From JBBQDZ01 sp038237515 (GTDB lineage Bacteria > Actinomycetota > Thermoleophilia > Gaiellales > Gaiellaceae), in NCBI GenBank assembly GCA_038237515.1, contig JBBRYP010000007.1, forward strand, positions 1 to 64,000: a stretch of 64,000 nucleotides of DNA, read 5' to 3'. The first letter of the stretch is position 1, and each line of letters opens with the position of its first letter. The translations under genes and the position numbers were made by a program. The notes under the pieces were generated by a model. The model worked only from the letters and a program-made list of their open reading frames with translations. It was not told the DNA's origin and made no database searches. This document shows, piece after piece, positions 40,881-48,767 of the stretch.

Positions 40881-41902
40881 CGGGGCAGCTCGTAACCACC
40901 GTCGTCGGCAGCTATCCGCAGCCGGAGTGGTTGATCGACAGTGCCCGGCTCGCGAAGCGACCGCCGCCGCGTGCCGTGGCGCACGAGCTGTGGCGTGTAC
41001 CCGACGAGCTGCTGGAGCAGGCGCAGGACGATGCGACCATCGTCGCGATCCGGGACCTGGAAAGGGCGGGCATCGACGTCATCACCGACGGCGAGATCCG
41101 CCGCGAGAGCTACTCCAACCGGTTCGCGAACGCGCTCTCGGGCATCGACGTCGACAACCCCGGCACCTTCGTCGAGCGGAGCGGCGTCGCGAACGAGGTC
41201 CCGCGCATCGTCGGGCCGATCGGCCGCGTGCGGGCCGTCGAGGTGCGCGACGTGGAGTTCCTGCGCGCGAACACGGATCGAAGGATCAAGATCACGATCC
41301 CCGGGCCGTTCACGATGACCCAGCAGACTCAAGACGAGTACTACGGCGACGAGCGGCGGATGGCGCTCGACTTCGCCGCGTGCGTGAACGACGAGGTGAA
41401 GGCGCTGTTCGCCGCGGGTGCGGACGTCGTCCAGCTCGACGAGCCGTACCTGCAGGCCCGCCCGGAGCGGGCGCGGGAGTATGCGGTCGAGGCGATCACG
41501 GCCGCGCTCGCCGGCGTGGAGGGCGAGACGGCACTCCACATGTGCTTCGGCTACGGCCACTTCATCAAGGACAAGCCCGCCGGGTACTCGTTCCTCGAGG
41601 AGCTGAACGAGACACCGGTCGACGCACTCTCGATCGAGGCCGCACAGCCGGAACTCGATCCCTCCTTCCTGACGGCGATCCGCGGCAAGAAGGTCATCTA
41701 CGGGGTCGTCAACAACGCGAGCCCGGAGGTAGAAACGCCGGAGCTGGTTGCCGACCGCATCCGCCGTGCGCTCGAGTTCGTCCCTCCGGAGCGGTTGCTC
41801 CCCGCCCCCGACTGCGGAATGAAGTACCTGCCGCGTGCCGTCGCCTTCGGCAAGCTGCGAGCGCTCGCCGCCGGGACGAGAATCGTGCGCGAAGAGCTGT
41901 AG
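40877..41902 (+). CDS. Cobalamin-independent methionine synthase-like (MetE barrel) protein
   Basis: The 341-residue protein is a single MetE/UROD-type barrel: TTVVGSYPQPEWL at the start, IKITIPGPFTMTQQT, VVQLDEPYLQ, ETALHMCFGYGH with His-x-Cys for zinc, and LLPAPDCGMKYLP. It is about half of full MetE and differs from the longer homologue at 29299. Such stand-alone forms act as methyltransferases with unusual methyl donors or in demethylation. It is the last gene of the ten-gene operon and converges with the sugar ABC transporter. Confidence 0.88.
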   Translation: MTGQLVTTVVGSYPQPEWLIDSARLAKRPPPRAVAHELWRVPDELLEQAQDDATIVAIRDLERAGIDVITDGEIRRESYSNRFANALSGIDVDNPGTFVERSGVANEVPRIVGPIGRVRAVEVRDVEFLRANTDRRIKITIPGPFTMTQQTQDEYYGDERRMALDFAACVNDEVKALFAAGADVVQLDEPYLQARPERAREYAVEAITAALAGVEGETALHMCFGYGHFIKDKPAGYSFLEELNETPVDALSIEAAQPELDPSFLTAIRGKKVIYGVVNNASPEVETPELVADRIRRALEFVPPERLLPAPDCGMKYLPRAVAFGKLRALAAGTRIVREEL

Positions 41903-41921
41903 ACCTTCTCGCCCGGGGGGC

Positions 41922-43049
41922 CTACCCGGCGGTCTGGGAGAGGAGCGCCTCGCCGCCCGCGGTGTACACCGCCCGGCCGTCGCCGTTGAAGATGTGCACG
42001 CGGGACAGGTCGAACGCGACCGGCACGACCTCGTCGGGCTGCACGTCGATCCCCGGGGCGGTCATCGCCTTGAGGATCCGACCGTCGAGCGCCAGGTCGA
42101 CGATCACCTCGCCGCCCAACGGCTCGACCGCGATCACGCGCAGCTCGAACTGCGCCGGTTGTGCATCGCCCGCGACACGCACGTCCTCGGGACGCACCCC
42201 GAGCTCGACTGAGTCTGCTCCAGCGAGCGACTCCAGAGGCCCCGACGCCGGGCCGTCGAAGCGGACCGAGGGCGAGCGCAGCTCGAGCCGCCCCTGCTTC
42301 GCGTCGACCTCGAGCTGCACGAGGTTCATCGGCGGGGTGCCGACGGTGCGCGCCACGAACGTGTTCGCGGGCCGGTTGTAGACGACCTCCGGGGCGTCCA
42401 CCTGCTGGACGCGGCCGCGATCGAGGACGCACAGGCGGTCGGACATGCTCATCGCCTCGATCTGGTCGTGCGTCACGTAGACGAGCGTCCGCTTGAGGTC
42501 TCGCTGGAGATGCTTCAGCTCGGCGCGCATCTCGAGGCGGAGTAGCGCGTCGAGCGCCGAGAGCGGCTCGTCGAGGAGGTACACGAGCGGCGCCCGGACG
42601 AGGCAGCGGCCGATCGCGACGCGCTGCCGCTCCCCCCCGGAGAGCTTTGCAGGCCGCCGCCGGAGCAGCGGCTCGATGCGCAGGATCCGCGCCGCGTCGT
42701 GGACGCGGCGGTCGATCTCGGCTTTCGCGACCGCGGGCTTCTGCTGGCGGAGCGGGAAGGCGAGGTTGTCGTAGACGGTCTTGTCCGGATAGAGCGCGAG
42801 GTTCTGGAAGACGATCGACACGTCGCGCGCGCCGGGGTGGACGTCCGTCACGTCGCGATCGCCGACGACGACCCGCCCTTCCTCGGGCCGCTCGAGGCCG
42901 ATGATCGTGCGCAGCAACGTCGTCTTGCCCGCCCCGGGCGGCCCGAGCACGCAGAAGAACTCGCCGTCCTCGATCTGCAACGAGACTCCGTCGAGCGCCT
43001 GAATCTCGCCGAAGCGCTTGCTGACTCCCTCGATCCTGACCTCTGCCAT
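41922..43049 (-). CDS. Carbohydrate ABC transporter ATP-binding protein (MalK/UgpC type), active-looking
   Basis: The 375-residue protein has Walker A GPPGAGKTT (36-44), the Q-loop VFQNLALYP, signature LSGGERQRVA (136-145), Walker B YLLDEP (157-162) and the H-loop YVTHDQ. A C-terminal TOBE/OB-fold region follows (SVELGVRPEDVRV). The ATG at 43049 was chosen since the coding frame upstream is only a shadow of the other ATPase. It energises import of a carbohydrate with the permeases at 44168-46005. It is the last gene of the transporter operon, 4 bases from its partner ATPase. Confidence 0.94.
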   Translation of the reverse strand: MAEVRIEGVSKRFGEIQALDGVSLQIEDGEFFCVLGPPGAGKTTLLRTIIGLERPEEGRVVVGDRDVTDVHPGARDVSIVFQNLALYPDKTVYDNLAFPLRQQKPAVAKAEIDRRVHDAARILRIEPLLRRRPAKLSGGERQRVAIGRCLVRAPLVYLLDEPLSALDALLRLEMRAELKHLQRDLKRTLVYVTHDQIEAMSMSDRLCVLDRGRVQQVDAPEVVYNRPANTFVARTVGTPPMNLVQLEVDAKQGRLELRSPSVRFDGPASGPLESLAGADSVELGVRPEDVRVAGDAQPAQFELRVIAVEPLGGEVIVDLALDGRILKAMTAPGIDVQPDEVVPVAFDLSRVHIFNGDGRAVYTAGGEALLSQTAG

Positions 43050-43053
43050 CGCC

Positions 43054-44160
43054 CTACCTGAGCGCGAGGCCGGTCGCGTCGTCGAAGACGTGGATGCGAG
43101 AGCGGTCGAGCTCGACGCCGACGTCGTCGCCGATTCGCGGCCGCGTCGTGGGCGGGACGACGATGCGAAACCCGCGTTCGCCGGCGCGTAGGTGGACGAC
43201 GTTTCGCGCGCCGAGCGGCTCGACGAGCGTGACCGTGCCGCGCAGGTCTCCCGCCGCCTCCGCGCCGACGACGCGGATGTGCTCGGGCCGGATGCCGAGG
43301 GTGAACGGCCCGCCGCCTCCGTTCCCGCCCATTGCGCGCACAGCACCCGACTCGCCGGCGAGCACGATCGGCGCCGCGTCGTCGATCGGGATCCGCAGCC
43401 CGAGAGAGTCGCCCCAGCGCTCGATCTCGACCGGCAGGAAGTTCATCACGGTCGACCCCACGAACTGGGCCACGAACCGGTTCGCGGGACGGTTGTACAC
43501 CTCGTCCGGCGATCCGTACTGCTGCAGACGCCCCTCGTTCATGATCGCGATCCGCTCGGCCATCGACATCGCCTCGATCTGGTCGTGCGTCACGTACACC
43601 ATCGTCTGCCCCAGCTCCCGCTGCAGCCGCTTCAGCTCCGCGCGCATGTAGGCCCGGAACGCGGCGTCGAGGTTCGAGAACGGCTCGTCGAGCAGGAAGA
43701 TGTCGGGGTTCGTGATCATGCTGCGCCCGATCGCGACCTTCTGCATGTCGTTGACCGAGAGGCCGGCCGCACGCCGCTCGAGCAGATCCTCGATCTCGAG
43801 CATCCGCGCCACCCGCTGCACCTCGGCCGCGACCTCTGCCTTCGACAGTTTCTTGATCCGCAGACCGAGCGCGATGTTGTCGAACGCGGACATGTGGGTG
43901 AAGATCGCGTAGTTCTGGAAGACGAAGCCGACGTTCCGGCGGCCGGGCTCGTCCTCGTTCACGCGACGGCCGTCGAAGCGGATCTCCCCCGCCGTCGGCG
44001 CGAGGAGGCCCGAGAGCATGTTCATCGTGGTCGTCTTGCCGCACCCCGATGGGCCGAGCAGGGCGGTGAAGGTGCCGTGCTCGATCTCGAGGTCGAGGTC
44101 GATGACGGCGTCGAGCTTCCCGAAGCGCTTCGTCACCCGCTCGATCTCGATCCGCGCCAC
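43054..44160 (-). CDS. Carbohydrate ABC transporter ATP-binding protein with degenerate signature motif
   Basis: The 368-residue protein has normal Walker A GPSGCGKTT, Q-loop VFQNYAIFTH, Walker B FLLDEPFSNLD and H-loop YVTHDQ, plus a TOBE region (TLGIRPEHIRV). The ABC signature normally LSGGQ reads LSVNDMQKVAIGR (134-146). The two ATPases thus form an asymmetric pair, like glycerol-type importers that use two different ATPase subunits. In such a dimer one composite ATP site would be weakened. It lies between the permease at 44168 and the second ATPase. Confidence 0.93.
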   Translation of the reverse strand: MARIEIERVTKRFGKLDAVIDLDLEIEHGTFTALLGPSGCGKTTTMNMLSGLLAPTAGEIRFDGRRVNEDEPGRRNVGFVFQNYAIFTHMSAFDNIALGLRIKKLSKAEVAAEVQRVARMLEIEDLLERRAAGLSVNDMQKVAIGRSMITNPDIFLLDEPFSNLDAAFRAYMRAELKRLQRELGQTMVYVTHDQIEAMSMAERIAIMNEGRLQQYGSPDEVYNRPANRFVAQFVGSTVMNFLPVEIERWGDSLGLRIPIDDAAPIVLAGESGAVRAMGGNGGGGPFTLGIRPEHIRVVGAEAAGDLRGTVTLVEPLGARNVVHLRAGERGFRIVVPPTTRPRIGDDVGVELDRSRIHVFDDATGLALR

Positions 44161-44167
44161 GATCTCC

Positions 44168-45034
44168 CTAGCGCTTGATCGCGCCGAAGGTCAGGCCGCG
44201 CACGAGGTGCTTCTGGATCAGGATCGACAGCAAGACCGGCGGCACGATCAGGATCAGCCCGAGCGCCGCCCGAGTCCCATATTCCTCGCCGGTCGCAGCC
44301 GAGGTGATCTGGCTGAGGAAGACGGGCGCCGTAACGACCCTGTTTCCGGCGAGGACGAGAGCGATCAGGAAGTCCGACCAGTTCAGGATGAAGACGAACA
44401 GGGCCGTGGTCGCGAGACCGCTCTTCACGAGCGGCAGGATCGCCTTGCGAAACGCCCCCAGGTTGGAGCAGCCGTCGACGATCGCAGCCTCACCGATCTC
44501 GCGCGGGATCTCGTCGAAGAAGCTCCTCATCAACCAGACGACGAACGGAAACGTCACCGCCGCGTAGATCAGGATCAGCCCCTTGCGGCTGTCGTACATG
44601 TGCAGGTAGGTCCAGAGGAACAGGATCGGGATGATCACCGCGATCGGCGGGAACATCCGCAGCTGGAGGATCGCGAACGGCAGGATCTTCCCGCCGGCTC
44701 GGTATCGCGAGATGCCGTACGCCGTGGCCGTGCCGACGAGGAGCGCGAGAAGCGTGCCGCCGATGCTGACGATCAGGCTGTTGACGATCGAGCCGGTGGC
44801 GTCGATCGGCGTCGAGATCAGCACGTCGGAGCCGGTCGGGTTTGCGCCGAACAGCCGCTTGAAGTTGCCGACCGTCGGATTCTGGGGCACCCAATAGGTC
44901 TTGCCGCTCGGCTGCCACTCGGACGCCGGCTTGAACGCCATCGTCACCGTCCAGTACACCGGGAACAGAAAGACGACGAGCGTGAACCCCACGACGACGG
45001 TGCGGATCGCGGTGAGGAGCTTCCGCCGGCTCAC
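44168..45034 (-). CDS. Carbohydrate ABC transporter permease (MalG type)
   Basis: The 288-residue inner-membrane protein has about six membrane helices. The EAA loop that contacts the ATPase is visible in IGEAAIVDGCSNLGAFRKAI. A periplasmic region follows the first helix (MAFKPASEWQPSGKTYWVP). GTG at 45034 starts at SRRKLLTAIRTVVVGF and overlaps the stop of the other permease (GTGA). The frame extends upstream but only as a shadow. It pairs with the permease at 45031. Confidence 0.94.
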   Translation of the reverse strand: MSRRKLLTAIRTVVVGFTLVVFLFPVYWTVTMAFKPASEWQPSGKTYWVPQNPTVGNFKRLFGANPTGSDVLISTPIDATGSIVNSLIVSIGGTLLALLVGTATAYGISRYRAGGKILPFAILQLRMFPPIAVIIPILFLWTYLHMYDSRKGLILIYAAVTFPFVVWLMRSFFDEIPREIGEAAIVDGCSNLGAFRKAILPLVKSGLATTALFVFILNWSDFLIALVLAGNRVVTAPVFLSQITSAATGEEYGTRAALGLILIVPPVLLSILIQKHLVRGLTFGAIKR

Positions 45035-46005
45035 TCCTGAGCCGCCTGGCGCTTCTCGATCGGCTTGACCGCCTGCGAGGCGACGATGCTGACGACGATC
45101 ATCACGACGATCGCGAGCGCGGCCACGTAGCTCCACTGGGCGTTGAGGAATGCCTCGCGGTAGAGCTTGACCGAGATCGTCGCGGAAGCCTCCCCCGGCC
45201 CGCCCTGGGTGAGAAGCCAGGCCGCGTCGAAGATCTTGAACGCCTCCATCCCACGGATGATCAGCGCGATGATGAGAATGGGCTTCATGATCGGTAGGAC
45301 GACGAAACGCATCCGCTGCCACCAGGAGGCGCCGAGGATCTTCGCAGCGCTCAACTGATCCTCCGGGACGGCGAGTAGGCCTGAGAGCAGGATCAGGAAC
45401 ATCAGTGGCGTCCATTGCCAGACGTCGACGAGGACGACGGAGATCGGGGTCAGCGAAGGATCTGACAGCCACTGCCACTGCACGTCGCCGGGGAGGATCG
45501 CCGCAAGGATCGTGTTGACCGGCCCGTCGGTCTGAAGGAGGAGGTAGAAGACGAAGCCCGAGACCGCCGGGACGATCATCATCGGCAGCAGCGCGAGCAC
45601 GGTCGCGATCCGCCGTCCGGGGAACTTGTCGACGAAGAGGAGCGCGAGCCCGAACCCGAGGACGAACTCGACCCCGACCGCGCCGACCGTCATCAGCACC
45701 GTCCGCAGTGCCGTCGAGAGAAAGCTCGACGACGTCAGCCCGTCACGGAAGTTGTCGAACCAGACCCAGAACTTGTACGCGGAATACCAGTCGCGCCCGC
45801 TCGTCGGCGTCCACCCCGTGAGGCTGATGTAGACCTCCATCGCCACCGGGAAGAGGACGAGCAGAAGCAGCAACAACTGCCCGGGAAGGACGAGGCTTGC
45901 GCCCAGCCGCCGCTCCGCCCGCTGCAGATCCGAGCGCTGCGACTCGGTAGGCCCTCCCATGCCAGGTGGTTCCACCCGGTCGGGCGCTCTCTCTACCACG
46001 GACAC
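45031..46005 (-). CDS. Carbohydrate ABC transporter permease (MalF type)
   Basis: The 324-residue protein has a polar N-terminus of about 33 residues and then six likely membrane helices, with the EAA-type loop near DQLSAAKILGASWWQRMRFV. It forms the membrane channel with the MalG-type permease. GTG start at 46005. A very stable hairpin lies between this gene and the upstream solute-binding protein gene, which can reduce transcription of the permeases relative to the binding protein. Confidence 0.94.
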   Translation of the reverse strand: MSVVERAPDRVEPPGMGGPTESQRSDLQRAERRLGASLVLPGQLLLLLLVLFPVAMEVYISLTGWTPTSGRDWYSAYKFWVWFDNFRDGLTSSSFLSTALRTVLMTVGAVGVEFVLGFGLALLFVDKFPGRRIATVLALLPMMIVPAVSGFVFYLLLQTDGPVNTILAAILPGDVQWQWLSDPSLTPISVVLVDVWQWTPLMFLILLSGLLAVPEDQLSAAKILGASWWQRMRFVVLPIMKPILIIALIIRGMEAFKIFDAAWLLTQGGPGEASATISVKLYREAFLNAQWSYVAALAIVVMIVVSIVASQAVKPIEKRQAAQE

Positions 46006-46042
46006 GGCGTTACCCCCGCTTCGTTCAGACCCTTATGACACG

Positions 46043-46075
46043 GCACCCCGGGCGGTCGCCGACCGCCCGGGGTGC
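46043..46075 (-). terminator. 15-bp perfect hairpin between binding-protein and permease genes
   Basis: GCACCCCGGGCGGTC (46043-46057) and GACCGCCCGGGGTGC (46061-46075) pair perfectly around a GCC loop. The structure follows the solute-binding protein stop (minus strand) and precedes the permease start. There is no T-run, so it likely acts as a partial terminator or 3' stabiliser that leaves more binding-protein mRNA than permease mRNA, a known pattern in sugar importers. The hairpin is seen; its role is inferred. Confidence 0.7.
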
Positions 46076-46102
46076 AGATGACCTCGTGGAAGGTCGCGGA
46101 CG

Positions 46103-47788
46103 CTAAACCTTCCCCTTCGCCGAGTCGGCCACCTTGGGCCAGCCCTTCAGAGACGCACGCCACGCGGCCGCCTGCTTCTCGCGACCGACCTTGTTCGTCG
46201 TCTTGTCCCAGGCCTTCGCGATCGAGTCGAGCGTCGCCTGCGGCGACAGCTGCCCGGTCAACCCCTTCAGAAGGTTGACGTCGAGCGCCTGGATGTACTC
46301 GTTGGCGCCCTTCAGCGCGGTGATCGACGGCACGGCTCCCGGCGTCGTCATCGCCAGCACGTCCATCGTCCGACCGGTGTAGGCCGAGCGGACGAGCGGG
46401 TCGTGAAGGCAGGCGTTCTTGCCCGGGTCCTGATAGCCGCCCGGATTGGCCGTCAACCAGGTGTAGATCGGGCCGGAGGCGACCCACTGCAGGAACAGGT
46501 ATGCAGCCTCGTGGTACTTGCTCGGCGAGAACTTGTTCACGCCGTTCGAGGCATTGAAGTAGATACTCGTGTGGCGGACGAGCTTGCCGCCGACCTTCCA
46601 GCCGGGGGTCGGGATCGCCCAGGTCTTCGAGCCGACGTCGAACTTGCTCTTGTCGAACGGGCCGCCCTTCTTCATGAACTTCGTGAGGTTGTTGAAGGCG
46701 CTCGTCTGTGCAGCGCCGCCGTCCCCCCAGTTCTGGTACTGCTGCGGCCAGTACGTCGACAGAGCGTCCTTCAACCCGTACTTCGTCGTGTTCTTCAGGT
46801 GGTTGAAGGCCTTGAGGCCGCCTGCTCCGTTGATCAGCGGCTTCATGTCGTGGTCGAAGTAGTACGCCACCGGATCGGCGGTCGAGACGTAGCGTTGGAT
46901 GAAGTTGATCCATCCCCACGCCGGGCCGCGTAGATCGGTGGCGCCGAGGAGCTTCTTGTTCGGCCGCGTGAAGAATGCGGCCATGTCCGCCATCTGATCC
47001 CAGGTCTTCGGCGGCTCGAGGTCGTAGCCGTACTTGGCCTTGAAGTCCTTCTGCTCCTTCGCGTTGTCCCAGAGGTCCTTCCGGATGACGTAGAGCTGGA
47101 AGTCGCCGTCCGAGGCCACTGCATACGGCTTGCCGTTGTAGTAGTTGAACATCTGAGTGGTGTTCGGGCCGCCGATGTAGCCCCACTTGGGATCGTTCCA
47201 GTCGGGCTTGTACTTTCCGACGTACTGGCCCAGGTCGAGCAGCAGGCCGGCCTCGGCGAGGTCGCCCGTGTCGGCCATGCCGAGCTGGACGATGTGCTGC
47301 GAGCCGTCCTTTGTCGCCGCCATGCGGATCGCCTTCGAGTACGCGCTCTCGGGCTGCACGGGGACGAACTTGATCTTGATGCCGGTCTCCTGCTCCCAGA
47401 GCTTCGCCGGCGGCGTCGCCCCCTTCGGGTACGGGAGCGTGTAGTTGCCGACCGAGCCGGCGTAGAGCCCGACGACGAGCGTGTCGGGCGCCTTGCCGTC
47501 CTGCTTCAGCTTCTTCGCGGCGGCGATGGCCCGACCCGGCGCGGAGTTCGCGTCGTACTGGTACCGCGCCGATCCGGGCCAGCCCTTCGGGCCTCCCTTC
47601 GTCCGGGTAAGCGCCCGATTGATCTCCTTCCCGGCCGCGAGCGCGCCGCCGCTCGTCCCGAGCCCCGCGAGGAAGAGTCCGAAACTGGTGACTGCCGCCT
47701 TCTGGACGAAATCCTTCCGGTCAAGGCCGTCTCCACCGGCCTCTTCAGCCTCGGCACCGACCTCGATGCCATCAACGTCTTCGTTCAT
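46103..47788 (-). CDS. Extracellular carbohydrate-binding protein of ABC importer
   Basis: The 561-residue protein has an N-terminal secretion sequence beginning with an acidic stretch and then LDRKDFVQKAAVTSFGLFLAGLG, similar to Tat signals but with Arg-Lys instead of Arg-Arg. The mature part has solute-binding protein features: LWEQETGIKIKFVPVQPES, VQLGMADTGDLAEAG and AYLFLQWVASG. At 561 residues it is longer than usual maltose-type binding proteins (about 400). The ATG at 47788 has AGGAGGG 5 bases upstream; an earlier ATG at 47806 is less likely. It is first in the transporter operon. Confidence 0.92.
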   Translation of the reverse strand: MNEDVDGIEVGAEAEEAGGDGLDRKDFVQKAAVTSFGLFLAGLGTSGGALAAGKEINRALTRTKGGPKGWPGSARYQYDANSAPGRAIAAAKKLKQDGKAPDTLVVGLYAGSVGNYTLPYPKGATPPAKLWEQETGIKIKFVPVQPESAYSKAIRMAATKDGSQHIVQLGMADTGDLAEAGLLLDLGQYVGKYKPDWNDPKWGYIGGPNTTQMFNYYNGKPYAVASDGDFQLYVIRKDLWDNAKEQKDFKAKYGYDLEPPKTWDQMADMAAFFTRPNKKLLGATDLRGPAWGWINFIQRYVSTADPVAYYFDHDMKPLINGAGGLKAFNHLKNTTKYGLKDALSTYWPQQYQNWGDGGAAQTSAFNNLTKFMKKGGPFDKSKFDVGSKTWAIPTPGWKVGGKLVRHTSIYFNASNGVNKFSPSKYHEAAYLFLQWVASGPIYTWLTANPGGYQDPGKNACLHDPLVRSAYTGRTMDVLAMTTPGAVPSITALKGANEYIQALDVNLLKGLTGQLSPQATLDSIAKAWDKTTNKVGREKQAAAWRASLKGWPKVADSAKGKV

Positions 47789-47816
47789 CGAGCCCTCCTG
47801 ACTCAAGGCAGGACGA

Positions 47817-47850
47817 GCCGCTCCCGCTGCTGCATTCGCACGGGAGCGGC
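47817..47850. promoter_or_regulatory. Leader hairpin upstream of the sugar-binding protein gene
   Basis: GCCGCTCCCG (47817-47826) and CGGGAGCGGC (47841-47850) pair perfectly around a 14-base loop, in the transcribed leader (about 30-60 bases before the start) of the minus-strand binding-protein gene. It could stabilise or attenuate the mRNA, or be an operator. The structure is seen and the role is unknown. Confidence 0.4.
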
Positions 47851-47894
47851 GCGCGGCCGTTCAGGCCGCTCCTCCAAGCCGCTTCACACGGCGA

Positions 47895-47923
47895 GTAATA
47901 ACACGGTGGCGGCCGGGTGTCGA
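47895..47923 (-). promoter_or_regulatory. Promoter candidate for the sugar ABC operon
   Basis: On the minus strand a -35 box TCGACA (47918-47923) and a -10 box TATTAC (47895-47900) are spaced 17 bases apart. Transcription would start near 47888, about 100 bases before the binding-protein ATG, and would include the leader hairpin. Confidence 0.45.
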
Positions 47924-47996
47924 GGCCGAACGAGCCGCCGTGACGGAGCGAACCAGCAGGAGCAGAATTCATACATTCTGTAGGATCGCGGATCAA

Positions 47997-48767
47997 GTGA
48001 GCGACGGGCGCATCGACTTCGAGCAACGGGGTGGCGTTGCGATCATCACCCTCGCGAGGCCCGACAAGGCCAACGCGATGACGCAGGCGATGACCGACGA
48101 GCTCCACGCACACTGCCGGCGTGCCGATGCCGACGCGTCGGTTCGCGTCGTGCTCCTCGCCGCCGCGGGCAAGCACTTCTGCGCCGGCTCCGACCTCTCC
48201 TCGCTCGAGCTCTTCGACACGCCGTGGGACTACCGCAACCGCGTCGACTACTGCGATGCGGTGCTCGCGCTGCGCAAGCCGGCGGTCGCGATGGTCAATG
48301 GTGCCGCGCTCGGGGGCGGCCTCGAGATGGCGCTCTCGTGCGACGTCAGGGTGGCAAGCACGTCCGCGCGCTTTGGCGCCCCCGAGGTGAAACTCGGCTG
48401 GGTCGGCGGCGGCGGCGCTTCACAGCTGCTGCCGCGGCTCTGCGGCTACGGCAACGCGGCTGTCATCCTCCTCACCGGCGAACCGATCGACGCAGCCGAG
48501 GCGCACCGTCTGGGAATTGTCCAGGTCCTCGCGGCGCCCGAAGAGCTCCAGTCGACGGCGCTCGGTCTGGCGGAGCGGATCTCGGCGAACGCTCCGATCG
48601 CCACCCAGGCGGCGAAGGCTGCGCTGCGGCGGTCGCTGTCGTCGAGCATCGAGGCGGGAATGGACTACGAGAACGAGCTGATCGCAGTCTGCCTGGGGAC
48701 GCAGGACCGGCACGAGGGCATACGCGCCTTCTTCGAGAAGCGGACCCCCGCCTTCGAGGGGAGATAG
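47997..48767 (+). CDS. Enoyl-CoA hydratase/isomerase (crotonase) family protein
   Basis: The 256-residue crotonase-fold protein has the CoA-oxyanion motifs HFCAGSDL (60-67) and NGAALGGGLEMA (101-112). Glu130 in GAPEVKLG is at the position of the first hydratase Glu. The position expected for the second Glu falls in GNAAVILLTGE, which is hydrophobic there, so isomerase, dehalogenase or hydrolase activity is as possible as hydration. GTG at 47997 was chosen because it starts the conserved region; an in-frame GTG-like start further upstream (47940) would add unrelated residues. An imperfect TACA-TTC-TGTA palindrome upstream (47973-47983) may be a GntR operator. Confidence 0.88.
   Translation: MSDGRIDFEQRGGVAIITLARPDKANAMTQAMTDELHAHCRRADADASVRVVLLAAAGKHFCAGSDLSSLELFDTPWDYRNRVDYCDAVLALRKPAVAMVNGAALGGGLEMALSCDVRVASTSARFGAPEVKLGWVGGGGASQLLPRLCGYGNAAVILLTGEPIDAAEAHRLGIVQVLAAPEELQSTALGLAERISANAPIATQAAKAALRRSLSSSIEAGMDYENELIAVCLGTQDRHEGIRAFFEKRTPAFEGR

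Noticed and set aside
47973..47983. GntR operator TACA-TTC-TGTA upstream of the crotonase gene
   Set aside because: The half-sites are only four bases and no second copy was found near the regulator, so it is mentioned in the gene entry but not listed as a feature.
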